Under the pieces are notes generated by a model, which made no database searches, was not told where the DNA came from, and was given only the letters and a program-made list of their open reading frames with translations. Below are positions 1 through 8,774 of a stretch of DNA of 64,000 nt, one piece after another; position 1 is the first letter of the stretch; each line of letters opens with the position of its first letter. Source of the stretch: Picocystis sp. L7 (lineage: Eukaryota > Chlorophyta > Picocystophyceae > Picocystales > Picocystaceae); assembly GCA_020975725.1 (NCBI GenBank), contig QXJR01000003.1:124001-188000 (forward strand), written 5' to 3'. The translations under genes were made by a program, and so were the position numbers.

Positions 1-1
1 C

Positions 2-223
2 CATCGCGAAATTTACCAGCAGCTTTTCCCAGACACTCCTCAAGGAGATCAGTCCGCAGGAATCTTGACCAATGGTGCCAATGGCAACCAGGCTTCCTTG
101 GCTGACCTTGGCAATCTCAACATGGATTTTCTGGATTCTGTCATCAGGAACCACAGCTCAGGACGATTAGAATGGGAGTCGCCGCTAAGTAAGAAAGAGG
201 TGAGCTTAGAGAAATCGCAGTAA
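2..223 (+). CDS. 3' end of an unrecognised protein-coding gene (partial)
   Basis: An open frame enters from the left edge and ends at TAA 221-223, giving 73 C-terminal residues. The tail is hydrophilic, with Asn/Gly/Ser-rich stretches and a short motif NMDFLDSVIRNH that could be an amphipathic helix. I recognise no domain, and the family is unknown. It is convergent with the FKBP gene, whose stop lies 97 bases further on. The frame could be the last exon of a longer gene; no ATG is available inside the window. Confidence 0.4.
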   Translation, partial: HREIYQQLFPDTPQGDQSAGILTNGANGNQASLADLGNLNMDFLDSVIRNHSSGRLEWESPLSKKEVSLEKSQ

Positions 224-320
224 TCACATTAAAACTAGTCCATCTCAAACCTGGGCAGTAGCAGCATCTGCCAAGCAGGGTATAGTTTCAAGAGCTGCTG
301 TTTACTGTGTAAACGTGCAT

Positions 321-2087
321 TTATCCCGCAACCTCTGTTTCCATTTGCTCAGGTTGGGCATCATTTTCCTTATTGAGATCGGCCTGCATGGTAGGTGGGT
401 TCTCTGTCTTAGCAGGTTCAGAGTCATTGATTTTTGCATCCTCCCGTGCTGAAATTTTTGCCATTTTTTGAAAAATGCTGCCGTACAGTTTGGCATCTTT
501 ACGGTTCTGGGAAGCGATCTTACGTTTCAAGTTGGCAAGCCTCTTCTTCACCTCGACGTTGTCTTCTTCTAATTCCAAAGCCTTTTTCAGGTCTGCCTCC
601 GCTAGATCATAATCAACTGTGTGCTCATAGGCCTGAGAGCGCCTGAAGTAAGCCTTGACCAGCGAAGCATCGAGATCCAGGGCTTTGGTGCAAGATTGGA
701 CACATTCCTTGTGCTTGTTCAACCTAAGTTTCGTCGCTGCATCGTTCAGATACAGCGACTTCTTCAGCTCCTTACTTTTCGCTTTGTTTTCATCTGAGAA
801 TGCGCTGTCGTACTCGACATAGGAAAGGGCCTTCTCGTACTTCTTCAGTGCCACACTGTATTTGCCATTCTTAAAGAACATATTTCCCCTATCCTTCAAG
901 CTACCTGCAGCTTCGACCTTCTCAGATTCCTCCATATCCCAGCTCTCCTTTCCCTTCTCAAAGTCAAGAAGCGTGAGCTCATAGACAATGGTCGATCCAC
1001 CTGGGATGGCGGTTTTCTGTACCACTTTCTCGTCACCATATGCGTATGGTGCTGTGAGAGTGATTTCTGCCTTTTCTCCCTTGTTCATTTGCATCACAGC
1101 CGTGTCGAGTCCTGTCACGACTTGCTCCTCTTCTGTCACGTACTCAAGCTCCTGTCCTTCCGGAAACTCCTCAACCACTGTGCCATCCAGCAGCCTTGCA
1201 AAGCCTGCTAGCTTCACTTTGACTCCACCGGACGGCTTTGTGTATCCCTCTCCTTCCGTGAGAACCTTCTTTACAATGCCTCCATCGTTCGACAGGCTTT
1301 CGACCTTGCTCCACGACTTCAGCTCAATGTTGATCTCCAATGTGGAGTTGGCAGGCACACCCGCACGATCTTCGGATCCGAATCCAAATTCGGGGGCTAC
1401 CTCCAGGCTGGCTCTCTCTCCCAGCTTCATCGACTTGACGGCCAGCGCAATGGCTGGACATAGATATCCATCATTGACCACGAATGCCGTGCCACTTTCC
1501 TCGGACTTCGAAAACGGTTCGACGTTTCCCATTACCTTGGCCTCGTACGCGATGTTCACCTCCCAGAGATCCTTGGGCTGTTCATAGCCCGTGCCTTCCT
1601 TAAGGATGGTCTTCATGATGCCATGCTTTCCGTTGGTCAGATCTGTCCCCCAATAGAGCAGCTCCACTTCGAACTGCAGCGTTGCATTGGAGGGAATTTT
1701 AGGCGGCGATCCTCGTTCACCGTACGCATAGTCTGGCTGGCAGGTGAGCAGGCAGGTCTCTCCTTTCTTCATGGACTTGACTCCGACATCCCATCCTTTG
1801 ATGACCTGTCCTTTTCCCAGGGTGAACTTGAACGGTTCTCCTCTGTCTCGGCTGGAATCGAACACGGTCCCATCGAGCAGTTTTCCGACGTAGTGCACGT
1901 GTACGTCGTTTCCGTGGGCAGGTGTCTGCCACCCTTTCCCTTGGACGAGCAGGGTCTTGACCACACCTCCGTCGTCGGTGAGCTTGCTTTCTCGTCCCAC
2001 CTGATCCTCCATCATGCTTTCCATGCCTTCTTCATCCCCGGAGAGGTTCATGTCGTCCTCTCGATCGTCGAACGTGGACGCGTCCAT
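321..2087 (-). CDS. FKBP-type peptidyl-prolyl isomerase with three FKBP domains and TPR (ROF1/FKBP62-like)
   Basis: 588 residues from ATG 2087. Three FKBP domains lie at about residues 38-146, 155-262 and 270-380, followed by three TPR units (about 395-520) and a charged tail. Domain 1 keeps the usual pocket residues ([29 protein letters not shown]). Domains 2 and 3 have lost several of them and are probably scaffolds. The TPR region shows the carboxylate-clamp pattern (K and N in KDRGNMF, N in YLNDAAT, K and R in KAYFRR) used to bind the Hsp90 C-terminus. Length and order fit plant ROF1/FKBP62 cytosolic co-chaperones. The open frame runs 148 codons further upstream, but that part crosses into the inverted repeat of a transposon, so I reject it as coding. 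Confidence 0.93.
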   Translation of the reverse strand: MDASTFDDREDDMNLSGDEEGMESMMEDQVGRESKLTDDGGVVKTLLVQGKGWQTPAHGNDVHVHYVGKLLDGTVFDSSRDRGEPFKFTLGKGQVIKGWDVGVKSMKKGETCLLTCQPDYAYGERGSPPKIPSNATLQFEVELLYWGTDLTNGKHGIMKTILKEGTGYEQPKDLWEVNIAYEAKVMGNVEPFSKSEESGTAFVVNDGYLCPAIALAVKSMKLGERASLEVAPEFGFGSEDRAGVPANSTLEINIELKSWSKVESLSNDGGIVKKVLTEGEGYTKPSGGVKVKLAGFARLLDGTVVEEFPEGQELEYVTEEEQVVTGLDTAVMQMNKGEKAEITLTAPYAYGDEKVVQKTAIPGGSTIVYELTLLDFEKGKESWDMEESEKVEAAGSLKDRGNMFFKNGKYSVALKKYEKALSYVEYDSAFSDENKAKSKELKKSLYLNDAATKLRLNKHKECVQSCTKALDLDASLVKAYFRRSQAYEHTVDYDLAEADLKKALELEEDNVEVKKRLANLKRKIASQNRKDAKLYGSIFQKMAKISAREDAKINDSEPAKTENPPTMQADLNKENDAQPEQMETEVAG

Positions 2088-2266
2088 GGCGTTGGCGATG
2101 CTGCTGCGCGTGCTTCGATCGGTTCGGAATCGTCTCGAAGGGTCTCCCCCTTCCCCCCAAAAAGGGGGGATCGGCTTCCTTCCATCGAAGCATCCAGAAC
2201 CTCTCCCTGCCCCCTCCCCGAGAGACACGAAAGGGGGATCTTCGCAGGGAGTTTCTTCTCGATGGG

Positions 2267-2277
2267 GGGGGGAGGGG
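2267..2277. repeat. Left copy of the probable 11-bp target-site duplication of the MULE
   Basis: GGGGGGAGGGG is repeated exactly at 6119-6129, directly after the element. The low-complexity sequence weakens the call, because a shift of one or two bases would also match. Confidence 0.6.
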
Positions 2278-2974
2278 GGTTGTGGCTTAATTTTGACCCC
2301 CCCCGGTGCTGAATTTCGACCCCCCCCCCCCTTTCCTAAACTTTGTCGATGTTTACCGAGGGACGCCCCCACGAACGGTGGCGAAGGGACCCCCCTCTGG
2401 ATCCACCGCAGATCGGCGCTTAAAATCGAACTTAACCACACAGAGCCAGGGAGGCAGAGGTGGAACCCCTGGCCACCGACCAGGGCCGATCCAGAAAGAA
2501 AAAAGATCGGCCGACGCCGACATCGGAACACGTGTGGTGCGTCGGAACGGGCGCGCGAGATGCACCGTTTCGAACCACCACACGTGGACGCGTGCAGAGG
2601 GAGGAGAAGAAGGAGAAGAAGGAAGGAGCGAGGAGGAAGCGCTGCGAAGAGGGACAGGAGGGCTGGGTGACGACCTGCTCTTGGGACGACATCGTCCTGC
2701 CCAAGAACAGGTCGTCTCCCCTACCAGGCTCCAAAGGGGGGTGGAAAGGGGCTGGCAGGGACCGTGGAAACGTGCGGGACGAGGACGCTGGAGCGTGGCC
2801 GGTCGGGATGGGGGACGCGACCACGTGGCTCGAGGGGGTGCAGGACGGCCGTCGGTGGACCACAGGGACCGCTGTGGGACGGCGGGGGCTTGCGAATGCT
2901 TGCAGACCGTGCTGGAAAAGCATCGACCAGCACAATCCGCAAGCAAGCGTTGGGTGCGGCGTCCTAGTCAACCG
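2278..2974 (+). repeat. Left terminal inverted repeat of the MULE
   Basis: 697 bases, matching the complement of 5420-6118. The outer end has two tandem units of the form AATTT(T/C)GACCCCCC (about 2290-2335). The rest is a series of imperfect palindromes: 2484-2491 with 2505-2512, 2529-2539 with 2576-2586, 2669-2716, 2860-2865 with 2872-2877, and 2909-2915 with 2927-2933. The outer end is only about 190 bases from the FKBP start, so the repeat may now serve as that gene's promoter region. Confidence 0.92.
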
Positions 2975-2984
2975 AATCGTAGGA

Positions 2985-5123
2985 TTACATTGCAGCAGGT
3001 GATGGGTCAACACATGTAGGAGAGACAGTGAGCTTCTCTAGCTCTTCAACACCAGCCTTGTACCTTTTCTTCCTCTGCTCATTGGCAGCCAAATTTGCAC
3101 TTTGTTTTCTTGTGAGGCTCTTGACATACTGCATTTTCATTAGCTCTGTCCTCGAACGATGCAAGATCTTCACATCCACTGGAAAGCTGACTTCCCCATT
3201 AGTAACCTTGCGGCTGAGAATGTGCTTGCAAGTACCATTGTCAATAAAGTGGAAGCAAGTGCATTCTGATGAGAATGCAACCCACTCTGATCTTCTTTTG
3301 CAATACTGCTTGAGTGATTCTGATGTTGTAGGCCCTAAGCCATATGTGAGAAATTGCCTTGCCTTCTCCTTGAGCAATATTTGCACTTGTGTTTCACATT
3401 CTCGTAGAAATTCATCCTTTACTATATTGGAATGTACCAAGCGTTCTTCAATCTGTCTTTGAGCTGACTTTTGTGCACTTGTGTACACACATTCAAGCAA
3501 GGTAGGGGTAGGTAGCAATGTAAACGACTCAACTTGTTGTCGTAAAGCCCAATCTGCACTCATAAGCAACATGTCCACATCTTCCCATAACTTGCTACCG
3601 ATAGCCGTTTCACGACTGCTAGTGAATGTATACTCTCTTTCCTTCGCTCTTACCAAAGATGAAATCCCCAAGAAGAGAGGCTTGAGAGCTTTGTGAGTAT
3701 CCATGCGCCTTTGTGTGGCTCTACTTGGCATGTGGACCTTCTTGAAAGTCCGGTTGTTGCTCTCATGCCCTTGGTTACTTACCGGAAAACCTTGTGGGGC
3801 ATCGCACCGTGCCCAATTTTGAAATGGTCCCCCATAAGTGCTCTTCCACCATTTCAAAAACTCCTTGAATGTTGCAAATTCATCCTCAAATTTTTCCAGC
3901 ATTTGCTGCTTGATCACCTTGTTCGGGGCAAATGAAATTTGCTTGATGTACTTAGCAATGACAACAGCCAAATTGGATGCAATTCCATACTTTTTGCAAG
4001 CTTGCTGCAAGTTACCATCCACCCTACTCAAGTGGGCATAGCAATCCTGTTGACTCCATTTGCATGCCTTATCCTCAAAAAAAGCTCGCACTCCACAATG
4101 GAGACCTGCGCCTGCATCTTTGAGTACAAACAAGTTGTCAAAGAATGTTGGGGCAAGTGTACCAAGCATCTTCCAAATGGACTCCAAATGAAAGACGGTA
4201 GTATCTTGACTCTCTACCGGGACCACGCTGTAGAGAATAGGGTACCAATGATTGCCACCACTAGTGACACCGCTTGCCAATAGAATGAATTTATCACCTG
4301 TGAAAATCTTGAACGTCGCATCCAAGGTCATCTGCTTTTGATCCTGAGTTGCAATTGCTTTTGCCCATTCAACCATTTGGGGACACGACAAACTCATCTT
4401 GAATTGTTGAAAGAAAGACACCTCATCAACATGGTCAAGAGCAACCGCATCCACAATGAAGACTTCATCCATTTGGTATTCTTTGGTCGGGTCATGCATG
4501 TTTGTTGCAATAAATGCTTTGACCTCACCAAGAGTACCATGGCCCGAACGTTTACGCCGCTGGTAGATCAAGTGATTCCTAACCATTTTCTTTGTAATGC
4601 CATCCAAGTTCACCCCTCCGGTTTCAAGTTGACGCATGATTTTTGGCACAACTAGATCACTTTCAACATATTTTGCTAACTCTACACGGATGTAGAGTGG
4701 AAGTCCTCTTTTCCCTTTGTCTTCACCAAATGCACGTTGGTCATGAGTATGCTTTTCCTTGGTAAGCAAAGAGAGATGTCCATTTCTGTTTCTAAGAAGC
4801 AATACTTGTGCTTTACAACCATTCTTCTTGGATCCATTGCACACCCATCTATCCAACAAGATACATCCAGCATCTGTCTTCCTTGGGAGTTTGCTTTTTT
4901 TCTTTCCTTTGGAAGTCTTCTTCCTCCATTTCCCCACTTTGTCTGGTTGGAGTCCATCCAACGACTCCTTCAACCAATGTTCCTCACGAGTGCTCACCAT
5001 TGAACACCCATTTGCTAGTTCGTTGTAGCACCCGAGCACATGTTCCCAATCAACCAATTCAGCACATCCATGTGATGGGACCACAACACAGTTCTCAATC
5101 CCTTCGTTGTCACATTGACTCAT
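2985..5123 (-). CDS. MULE transposase with N-terminal zinc finger, DDE core and SWIM finger
   Basis: 712 residues from ATG 5123; the open frame continues 53 codons upstream without another ATG, so a first exon is possible. In order: a FLYWCH/WRKY-like C-C-H-H finger (CILLDRWVCNG ... HTH), a DDE-type core with candidate acidic residues in MTLDATFKI, VLKDAG and NQGHESNN, and a C-terminal SWIM finger (CTCFHF ... CKHIL). This architecture is that of Mutator transposases, which bind the inverted repeats and cut and paste the element. The frame is unbroken and all metal-binding positions are present, so the copy may be active. The stop codon lies 11 bases inside the left inverted repeat's inner edge. 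Confidence 0.9.
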   Translation of the reverse strand: MSQCDNEGIENCVVVPSHGCAELVDWEHVLGCYNELANGCSMVSTREEHWLKESLDGLQPDKVGKWRKKTSKGKKKSKLPRKTDAGCILLDRWVCNGSKKNGCKAQVLLLRNRNGHLSLLTKEKHTHDQRAFGEDKGKRGLPLYIRVELAKYVESDLVVPKIMRQLETGGVNLDGITKKMVRNHLIYQRRKRSGHGTLGEVKAFIATNMHDPTKEYQMDEVFIVDAVALDHVDEVSFFQQFKMSLSCPQMVEWAKAIATQDQKQMTLDATFKIFTGDKFILLASGVTSGGNHWYPILYSVVPVESQDTTVFHLESIWKMLGTLAPTFFDNLFVLKDAGAGLHCGVRAFFEDKACKWSQQDCYAHLSRVDGNLQQACKKYGIASNLAVVIAKYIKQISFAPNKVIKQQMLEKFEDEFATFKEFLKWWKSTYGGPFQNWARCDAPQGFPVSNQGHESNNRTFKKVHMPSRATQRRMDTHKALKPLFLGISSLVRAKEREYTFTSSRETAIGSKLWEDVDMLLMSADWALRQQVESFTLLPTPTLLECVYTSAQKSAQRQIEERLVHSNIVKDEFLRECETQVQILLKEKARQFLTYGLGPTTSESLKQYCKRRSEWVAFSSECTCFHFIDNGTCKHILSRKVTNGEVSFPVDVKILHRSRTELMKMQYVKSLTRKQSANLAANEQRKKRYKAGVEELEKLTVSPTCVDPSPAAM

Positions 5124-5419
5124 CTTTGCTTCCCCTCCGATAGCTTGCTTTGGAATGTCCCGCTCTTGCCTTCTTCCAAAGTATTGCTTGATAGTTGCCA
5201 GTGCTCGCTCGACCGATCCAAGTCGGGACTCTCGATCAGCTTTTGAACGCTTGGTTCCCGCCAAACTGGGGCATGCAAGCACCTTCCCACCTGAAGCCTA
5301 TCGCCCCCCCCCCCCATCCACCACTCTCCAAACTTCCATTTCGGCAGTTTACCTGATATTACGTCTACGCGTACCTTTTCCCAACATCAACCCCTCTTGG
5401 ACCTCCTATGTGTACACAA

Positions 5420-6118
5420 CGGTTGACTAGGACGCCGCACCCAACGCTTGCTTGCGGATTGTGCTGGTCGATGCTTTTCCAGCACGGTCTGCAAGCATTC
5501 GCAAGCCCCCGCCGTCCCACAGCGGTCCCTGTGGTCCACCGACGGCCGTCCTGCACCCCCTCGAGCCACGTGGTCGCGTCCCCCATCCCGACCGGCCACG
5601 CTCCAGCGTCCTCGTCCCGCACGTTTCCACGGTCCCTGCCAGCCCCTTTCCACCCCCCTTTGGAGCCTGGTAGGGGAGACGACCTGTTCTTGGGCAGGAC
5701 GATGTCGTCCCAAGAGCAGGTCGTCACCCAGCCCTCCTGTCCCTCTTCGCAGCGCTTCCTCCTCGCTCCTTCCTTCTTCTCCTTCTTCTCCTCCCTCTGC
5801 ACGCGTCCACGTGTGGTGGTTCGAAACGGTGCATCTCGCGCGCCCGTTCCGACGCACCACACGTGTTCCGATGTCGGCGTCGGCCGATCTTTTTTCTTTC
5901 TGGATCGGCCCTGGTCGGTGGCCAGGGGTTCCACCTCTGCCTCCCTGGCTCTGTGTGGTTAAGTTCGATTTTAAGCGCCGATCTGCGGTGGATCCAGAGG
6001 GGGGTCCCTTCGCCACCGTTCGTGGGGGCGTCCCTCGGTAAACATCGACAAAGTTTAGGAAAGGGGGGGGGGGGGGTCGAAATTCAGCACCGGGGGGGGT
6101 CAAAATTAAGCCACAACC
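5420..6118 (-). repeat. Right terminal inverted repeat of the MULE
   Basis: 699 bases, complementary to 2278-2974. The same translated frames can be read in both copies with no amino-acid change over nearly 600 bases, which is how I judge their identity. The only length difference is in the G tract near 6063-6076. Confidence 0.92.
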
Positions 6119-6132
6119 GGGGGGAGGGGGAG

Positions 6133-6848
6133 GGAAGCGACTGAAAAATGGTCCCCCAAGGGGCTGAATTTCGGTCCCCCCCCTACAGATGCACTTTGGA
6201 ACAGATGCACCCCACTCGATCGACTTAACCCAGTGTTTACATAGGGAAGACGGGGACAATCGAAAAGAACGGAACGGCCACAAACAAGAAGGTCGATTCG
6301 AAACCAACAAAATCGTCTGAAAGTCCCTGCTATGGGTCATGCATCACGTGGCCCATTTGGAAGCGAATTGTACATCACGTGCTCCGAAAAAGGGATGCAA
6401 CATGGAGGAGTGGCAACGTGAACTTGCAGACGTCTTGTCATGGAACCACCACGTGAGGCTTCGAGACGCTTTCAACGCGGCATCCTTGAGATCACATGAA
6501 GATCGTCTTGCATTTGTAGTGCGCAAGATTGGGAAATGTTTTGTACATCCATTTTGTTCTCCCATGAAGAACCTAGAAGGGAGGAAAACTTGCATCAACG
6601 GTGCCCAGAGACGGAAGTGAATGACCTCGTGATCGCCCACTAGGTTTATTTTCGTTGCTCAGACCCACGTTCTTCCCCGTTCCTATCGTTTCTTGCATGG
6701 CAGTTCCGTCCCTCTTCTTGTTTCCCCGCCTTCCCTATGTAAACAATGGGTTAAGTCGATCGAGTGGGGTGCATCTGTTCCAAAGTGCATCTGTAGGGGG
6801 GGGGGACCAAAATTCAGCCCCTTGGGGGACCATTTTTCAGTCGCTTCC
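6133..6848. mobile_element. Non-autonomous Mutator-like element (MITE or pack-MULE type)
   Basis: A 716-base element with inverted repeats of about 125 bases (6133-6256 and 6723-6848) that differ at a few positions, so it is older than its neighbour. The ends read GGAAGCGAC...GTCGCTTCC. The 11 bases before it (6122-6132, GGGAGGGGGAG) equal those after it (6849-6859). Its terminal region resembles that of the larger MULE (both contain GCTGAATTTCG followed by a C tract), so the two probably use related transposases. The interior has no transposase; it holds one short open frame. Confidence 0.8.
6339..6620 (+). CDS. Short hypothetical ORF inside the non-autonomous element
   Basis: 93 residues from ATG 6339 (72 from the second ATG, 6402). 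It fills much of the unique interior between the inverted repeats. Composition is protein-like, with mixed charged and hydrophobic residues and several Cys, but I recognise no family. It may be a captured host gene piece, as in pack-MULEs, or a chance frame. No homologous sequence is visible elsewhere in this window. Confidence 0.22.
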   Translation: MHHVAHLEANCTSRAPKKGCNMEEWQRELADVLSWNHHVRLRDAFNAASLRSHEDRLAFVVRKIGKCFVHPFCSPMKNLEGRKTCINGAQRRK

Positions 6849-7321
6849 GGGAGGGGGAGGAGGTCCTCCCGGACGCTTCGACGAGGCTGGGTTGGCGCAC
6901 GTCGGCAGGGTCCATCCTTCCCACGTCCGCTTCCACGATCGAGGAAGAGAACGACCTGTCCCATCGCTCGCGAAATAGGAATGGCGCTGAAGCGTACGAA
7001 GCTTCGGGAAGGAGGGGACACCGCGTCCGAGGGGACCGGGGGGGAGGACGGACGAATCCCGCGAGAGGGAGGAATCGCACGCGTCGCGGTCCCAGACACT
7101 CCACCCTACCTTCCTCCTTCCCTCCAATCCTTCCACCCGCCGCAAGGCACCACCTGCGCCTCGTCCATCCGCCCAGCACGTGGATCGAGACGCCCTCATC
7201 CAGCGTCGATTCGCGTCGTTCGGTTCGTGCACCTGCTCCCCCCCATGCGGGACCGCAAGGACACCCCCTTTTTCCTGTCTTTCTTCGGTCCTCTAGGGAG
7301 GATGGGGAGCATCGAGTGGCG
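6849..7321. other. Intergenic region upstream of the spastin-like gene
   Basis: About 470 bases between the small transposon and the AAA ATPase start. After the 11-bp duplication it is ordinary G+C-rich spacer. Before the two transposon insertions this was joined to the FKBP upstream region, forming one divergent promoter. No gene or RNA is recognised. Confidence 0.5.
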
Positions 7322-8704
7322 ATGGCAAGGACCAGCGAGGTGCAGCGCAGTGGGCACGCGATGTGGCGGCTGCTGGAGGCGATCGGCGGACCCTCTTCCC
7401 GTCCGGAGGGAGAGAAGACCAGGGTGGAAGACCAGGAGAACCGAACGAGGGCCCAGGGACGCGCGGCGGACAAACTGAGGGGGTTCCACGACCTGGCCAA
7501 GGACATCATCGAACGTGGCATGGACAAAGAACGAAACGGTGAAGAGGACGAAGCGATCGCGTACTATCGGAAAGCAATCGAATGCATCCAGGAAGGGCTG
7601 GACGTGGTCGTGCAGCCGTGCGAACCGGAACTGGCGAAGAAACGGAAGGAAATGCGCACTTGGAAACGAGCCGTGCAGGACCGACTCGTGGACGTGCGTG
7701 GCAGAGGAGACCATAAGTACAGGAGCACACCGAAACGAACTGGAGCAGGAAATTGGAAAGCCAACGGAGAGCATCCCGAAAGGAACGAACGAGCGGGTGG
7801 AAGGGAGAGGGATGCCAGCACCAGCACGGCAGCCAGGAGCACCATCGAGTCGAGCTTGTTGGAACGCAAACCAGACGTGCGTTGGGAAGACATCTCGGGC
7901 CTGGAAGAGGCCAAGAGGTCCCTGATGGAAGCCGTGATTTTGCCTGTACAACGTCCTGAACTGTTCCGAGGATTGCGCGCACCCACCAAGGGAATCCTGC
8001 TCTATGGCCCCCCAGGTACGGGGAAGACCTTGCTGGCCAAAGCGGTCGCAGCCCAAGCTTCCGCCAGCTTCTTCAGCGTCTCTTCGTCGATATTGACCTC
8101 CAAATTCATGGGAGATAGCGAAAAGCTAGTGCGGGAACTTTTCGAATGTGCGCGGGACAAGCAGCCCTCCATCATATTCTTCGACGAAATCGACAGTATC
8201 CTGTCTCAGCGATCGGCGGATGAGCACGAGGCCAGCAGAAGGCTGAAGAGTGAATTCCTGGTTCAGTTCGATGGGGTTAATACCTCGGAAGGGGCGGTTG
8301 TTTGCATCGGAGCGACGAATAGACCGCAGGATATCGACGAAGCTGTCAGGAGGCGGTTCTCAAAGAGGATCTACGTACCACTTCCTGATCCCGCATGTAG
8401 GAAGGACATCCTCACCAAATTGCTTCGCGGGCAGCGGGTCAGCATTTCCCGCTTTGAGATGCAGAAACTCTTAGAACGCACAGAAGGCTACAGCGGAGCC
8501 GACCTCAAGGCACTAGCACACGAAGCAGCCATGTTTCCCATTCGTAGATTGGGCAGCAGGGTCGCCACGGTCCGGGAAAGCGAAATTCCTCCCATTCAGT
8601 ACTTCGATTTCACCGAGGCTTTGAAAATCCAGAAGCCCACGGTGAGAGATGTTGATCTTGAGGGATTCAGAATGTGGACAGAGGAGTTTGGGATGACTGG
8701 GTAA
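7322..8704 (+). CDS. Spastin-like meiotic-clade AAA ATPase with MIT domain
   Basis: 460 residues from ATG 7322. An MIT-type three-helix region lies at about residues 35-100, then a basic Ser/Thr-rich linker, then one AAA module (about 175-460). Visible motifs: Walker A GPPGTGKT, Walker B IIFFDEID, the arginine-finger segment RRRFSKR, pore-loop-like KFMGDSEK and the C-terminal vps4-type helix (DFTEALK...). Spastin and its relatives sever microtubules or remodel ESCRT-III; the MIT domain recruits them to ESCRT tails. No N-terminal membrane hairpin is evident. Spastin is preferred over katanin or VPS4 because of the MIT-linker-AAA order and the WEDISGLEEAK start of the AAA module. It is convergent with HisIE, 70 bases away. 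Confidence 0.85.
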   Translation: MARTSEVQRSGHAMWRLLEAIGGPSSRPEGEKTRVEDQENRTRAQGRAADKLRGFHDLAKDIIERGMDKERNGEEDEAIAYYRKAIECIQEGLDVVVQPCEPELAKKRKEMRTWKRAVQDRLVDVRGRGDHKYRSTPKRTGAGNWKANGEHPERNERAGGRERDASTSTAARSTIESSLLERKPDVRWEDISGLEEAKRSLMEAVILPVQRPELFRGLRAPTKGILLYGPPGTGKTLLAKAVAAQASASFFSVSSSILTSKFMGDSEKLVRELFECARDKQPSIIFFDEIDSILSQRSADEHEASRRLKSEFLVQFDGVNTSEGAVVCIGATNRPQDIDEAVRRRFSKRIYVPLPDPACRKDILTKLLRGQRVSISRFEMQKLLERTEGYSGADLKALAHEAAMFPIRRLGSRVATVRESEIPPIQYFDFTEALKIQKPTVRDVDLEGFRMWTEEFGMTG

Positions 8705-8774
8705 AACGAAAAGACCAAGCAGGTCCAATAAATTGGCGCACAATGATCCGTTGCGCGGGCTTTCATGCATGTTT

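Larger units (their letters stand above)
2278..6118. mobile_element. Mutator-like (MULE) DNA transposon, apparently complete and young
   Basis: A 3.84 kb element starts GGTTGTGGC and ends with its complement. It has inverted repeats of about 0.7 kb (2278-2974 and 5420-6118) and encodes a transposase on the minus strand. The two repeats look identical wherever I compared them, apart from G-tract length, so the insertion should be recent. The 11 bases before it (2267-2277, GGGGGGAGGGG) equal the 11 after it (6119-6129). Duplications of 8-11 bp are typical of Mutator elements, but the G-rich context makes the boundary uncertain by a few bases. It sits in the ancestral FKBP/spastin intergenic region, about 190 bases upstream of the FKBP start codon. 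Confidence 0.9.

Noticed and set aside
221-320. GTGAGC...CAG within the left-edge gene tail as an intron
   Set aside because: The enclosed stretch would be only about 20 bases, too short for a spliceosomal intron.
2088-2531. 148-codon in-frame extension upstream of the FKBP start
   Set aside because: It runs across the transposon boundary at 2278 into the inverted repeat, and the same sequence occurs again at the other end of the element. It has no FKBP-family similarity.
2306-3019. Long open frames inside the MULE inverted repeats, mirrored at 5387-6340
   Set aside because: They are Arg/Pro/Gly-rich, overlap in several frames and occur identically in both repeats. They are by-products of G+C-rich inverted sequence, not genes.
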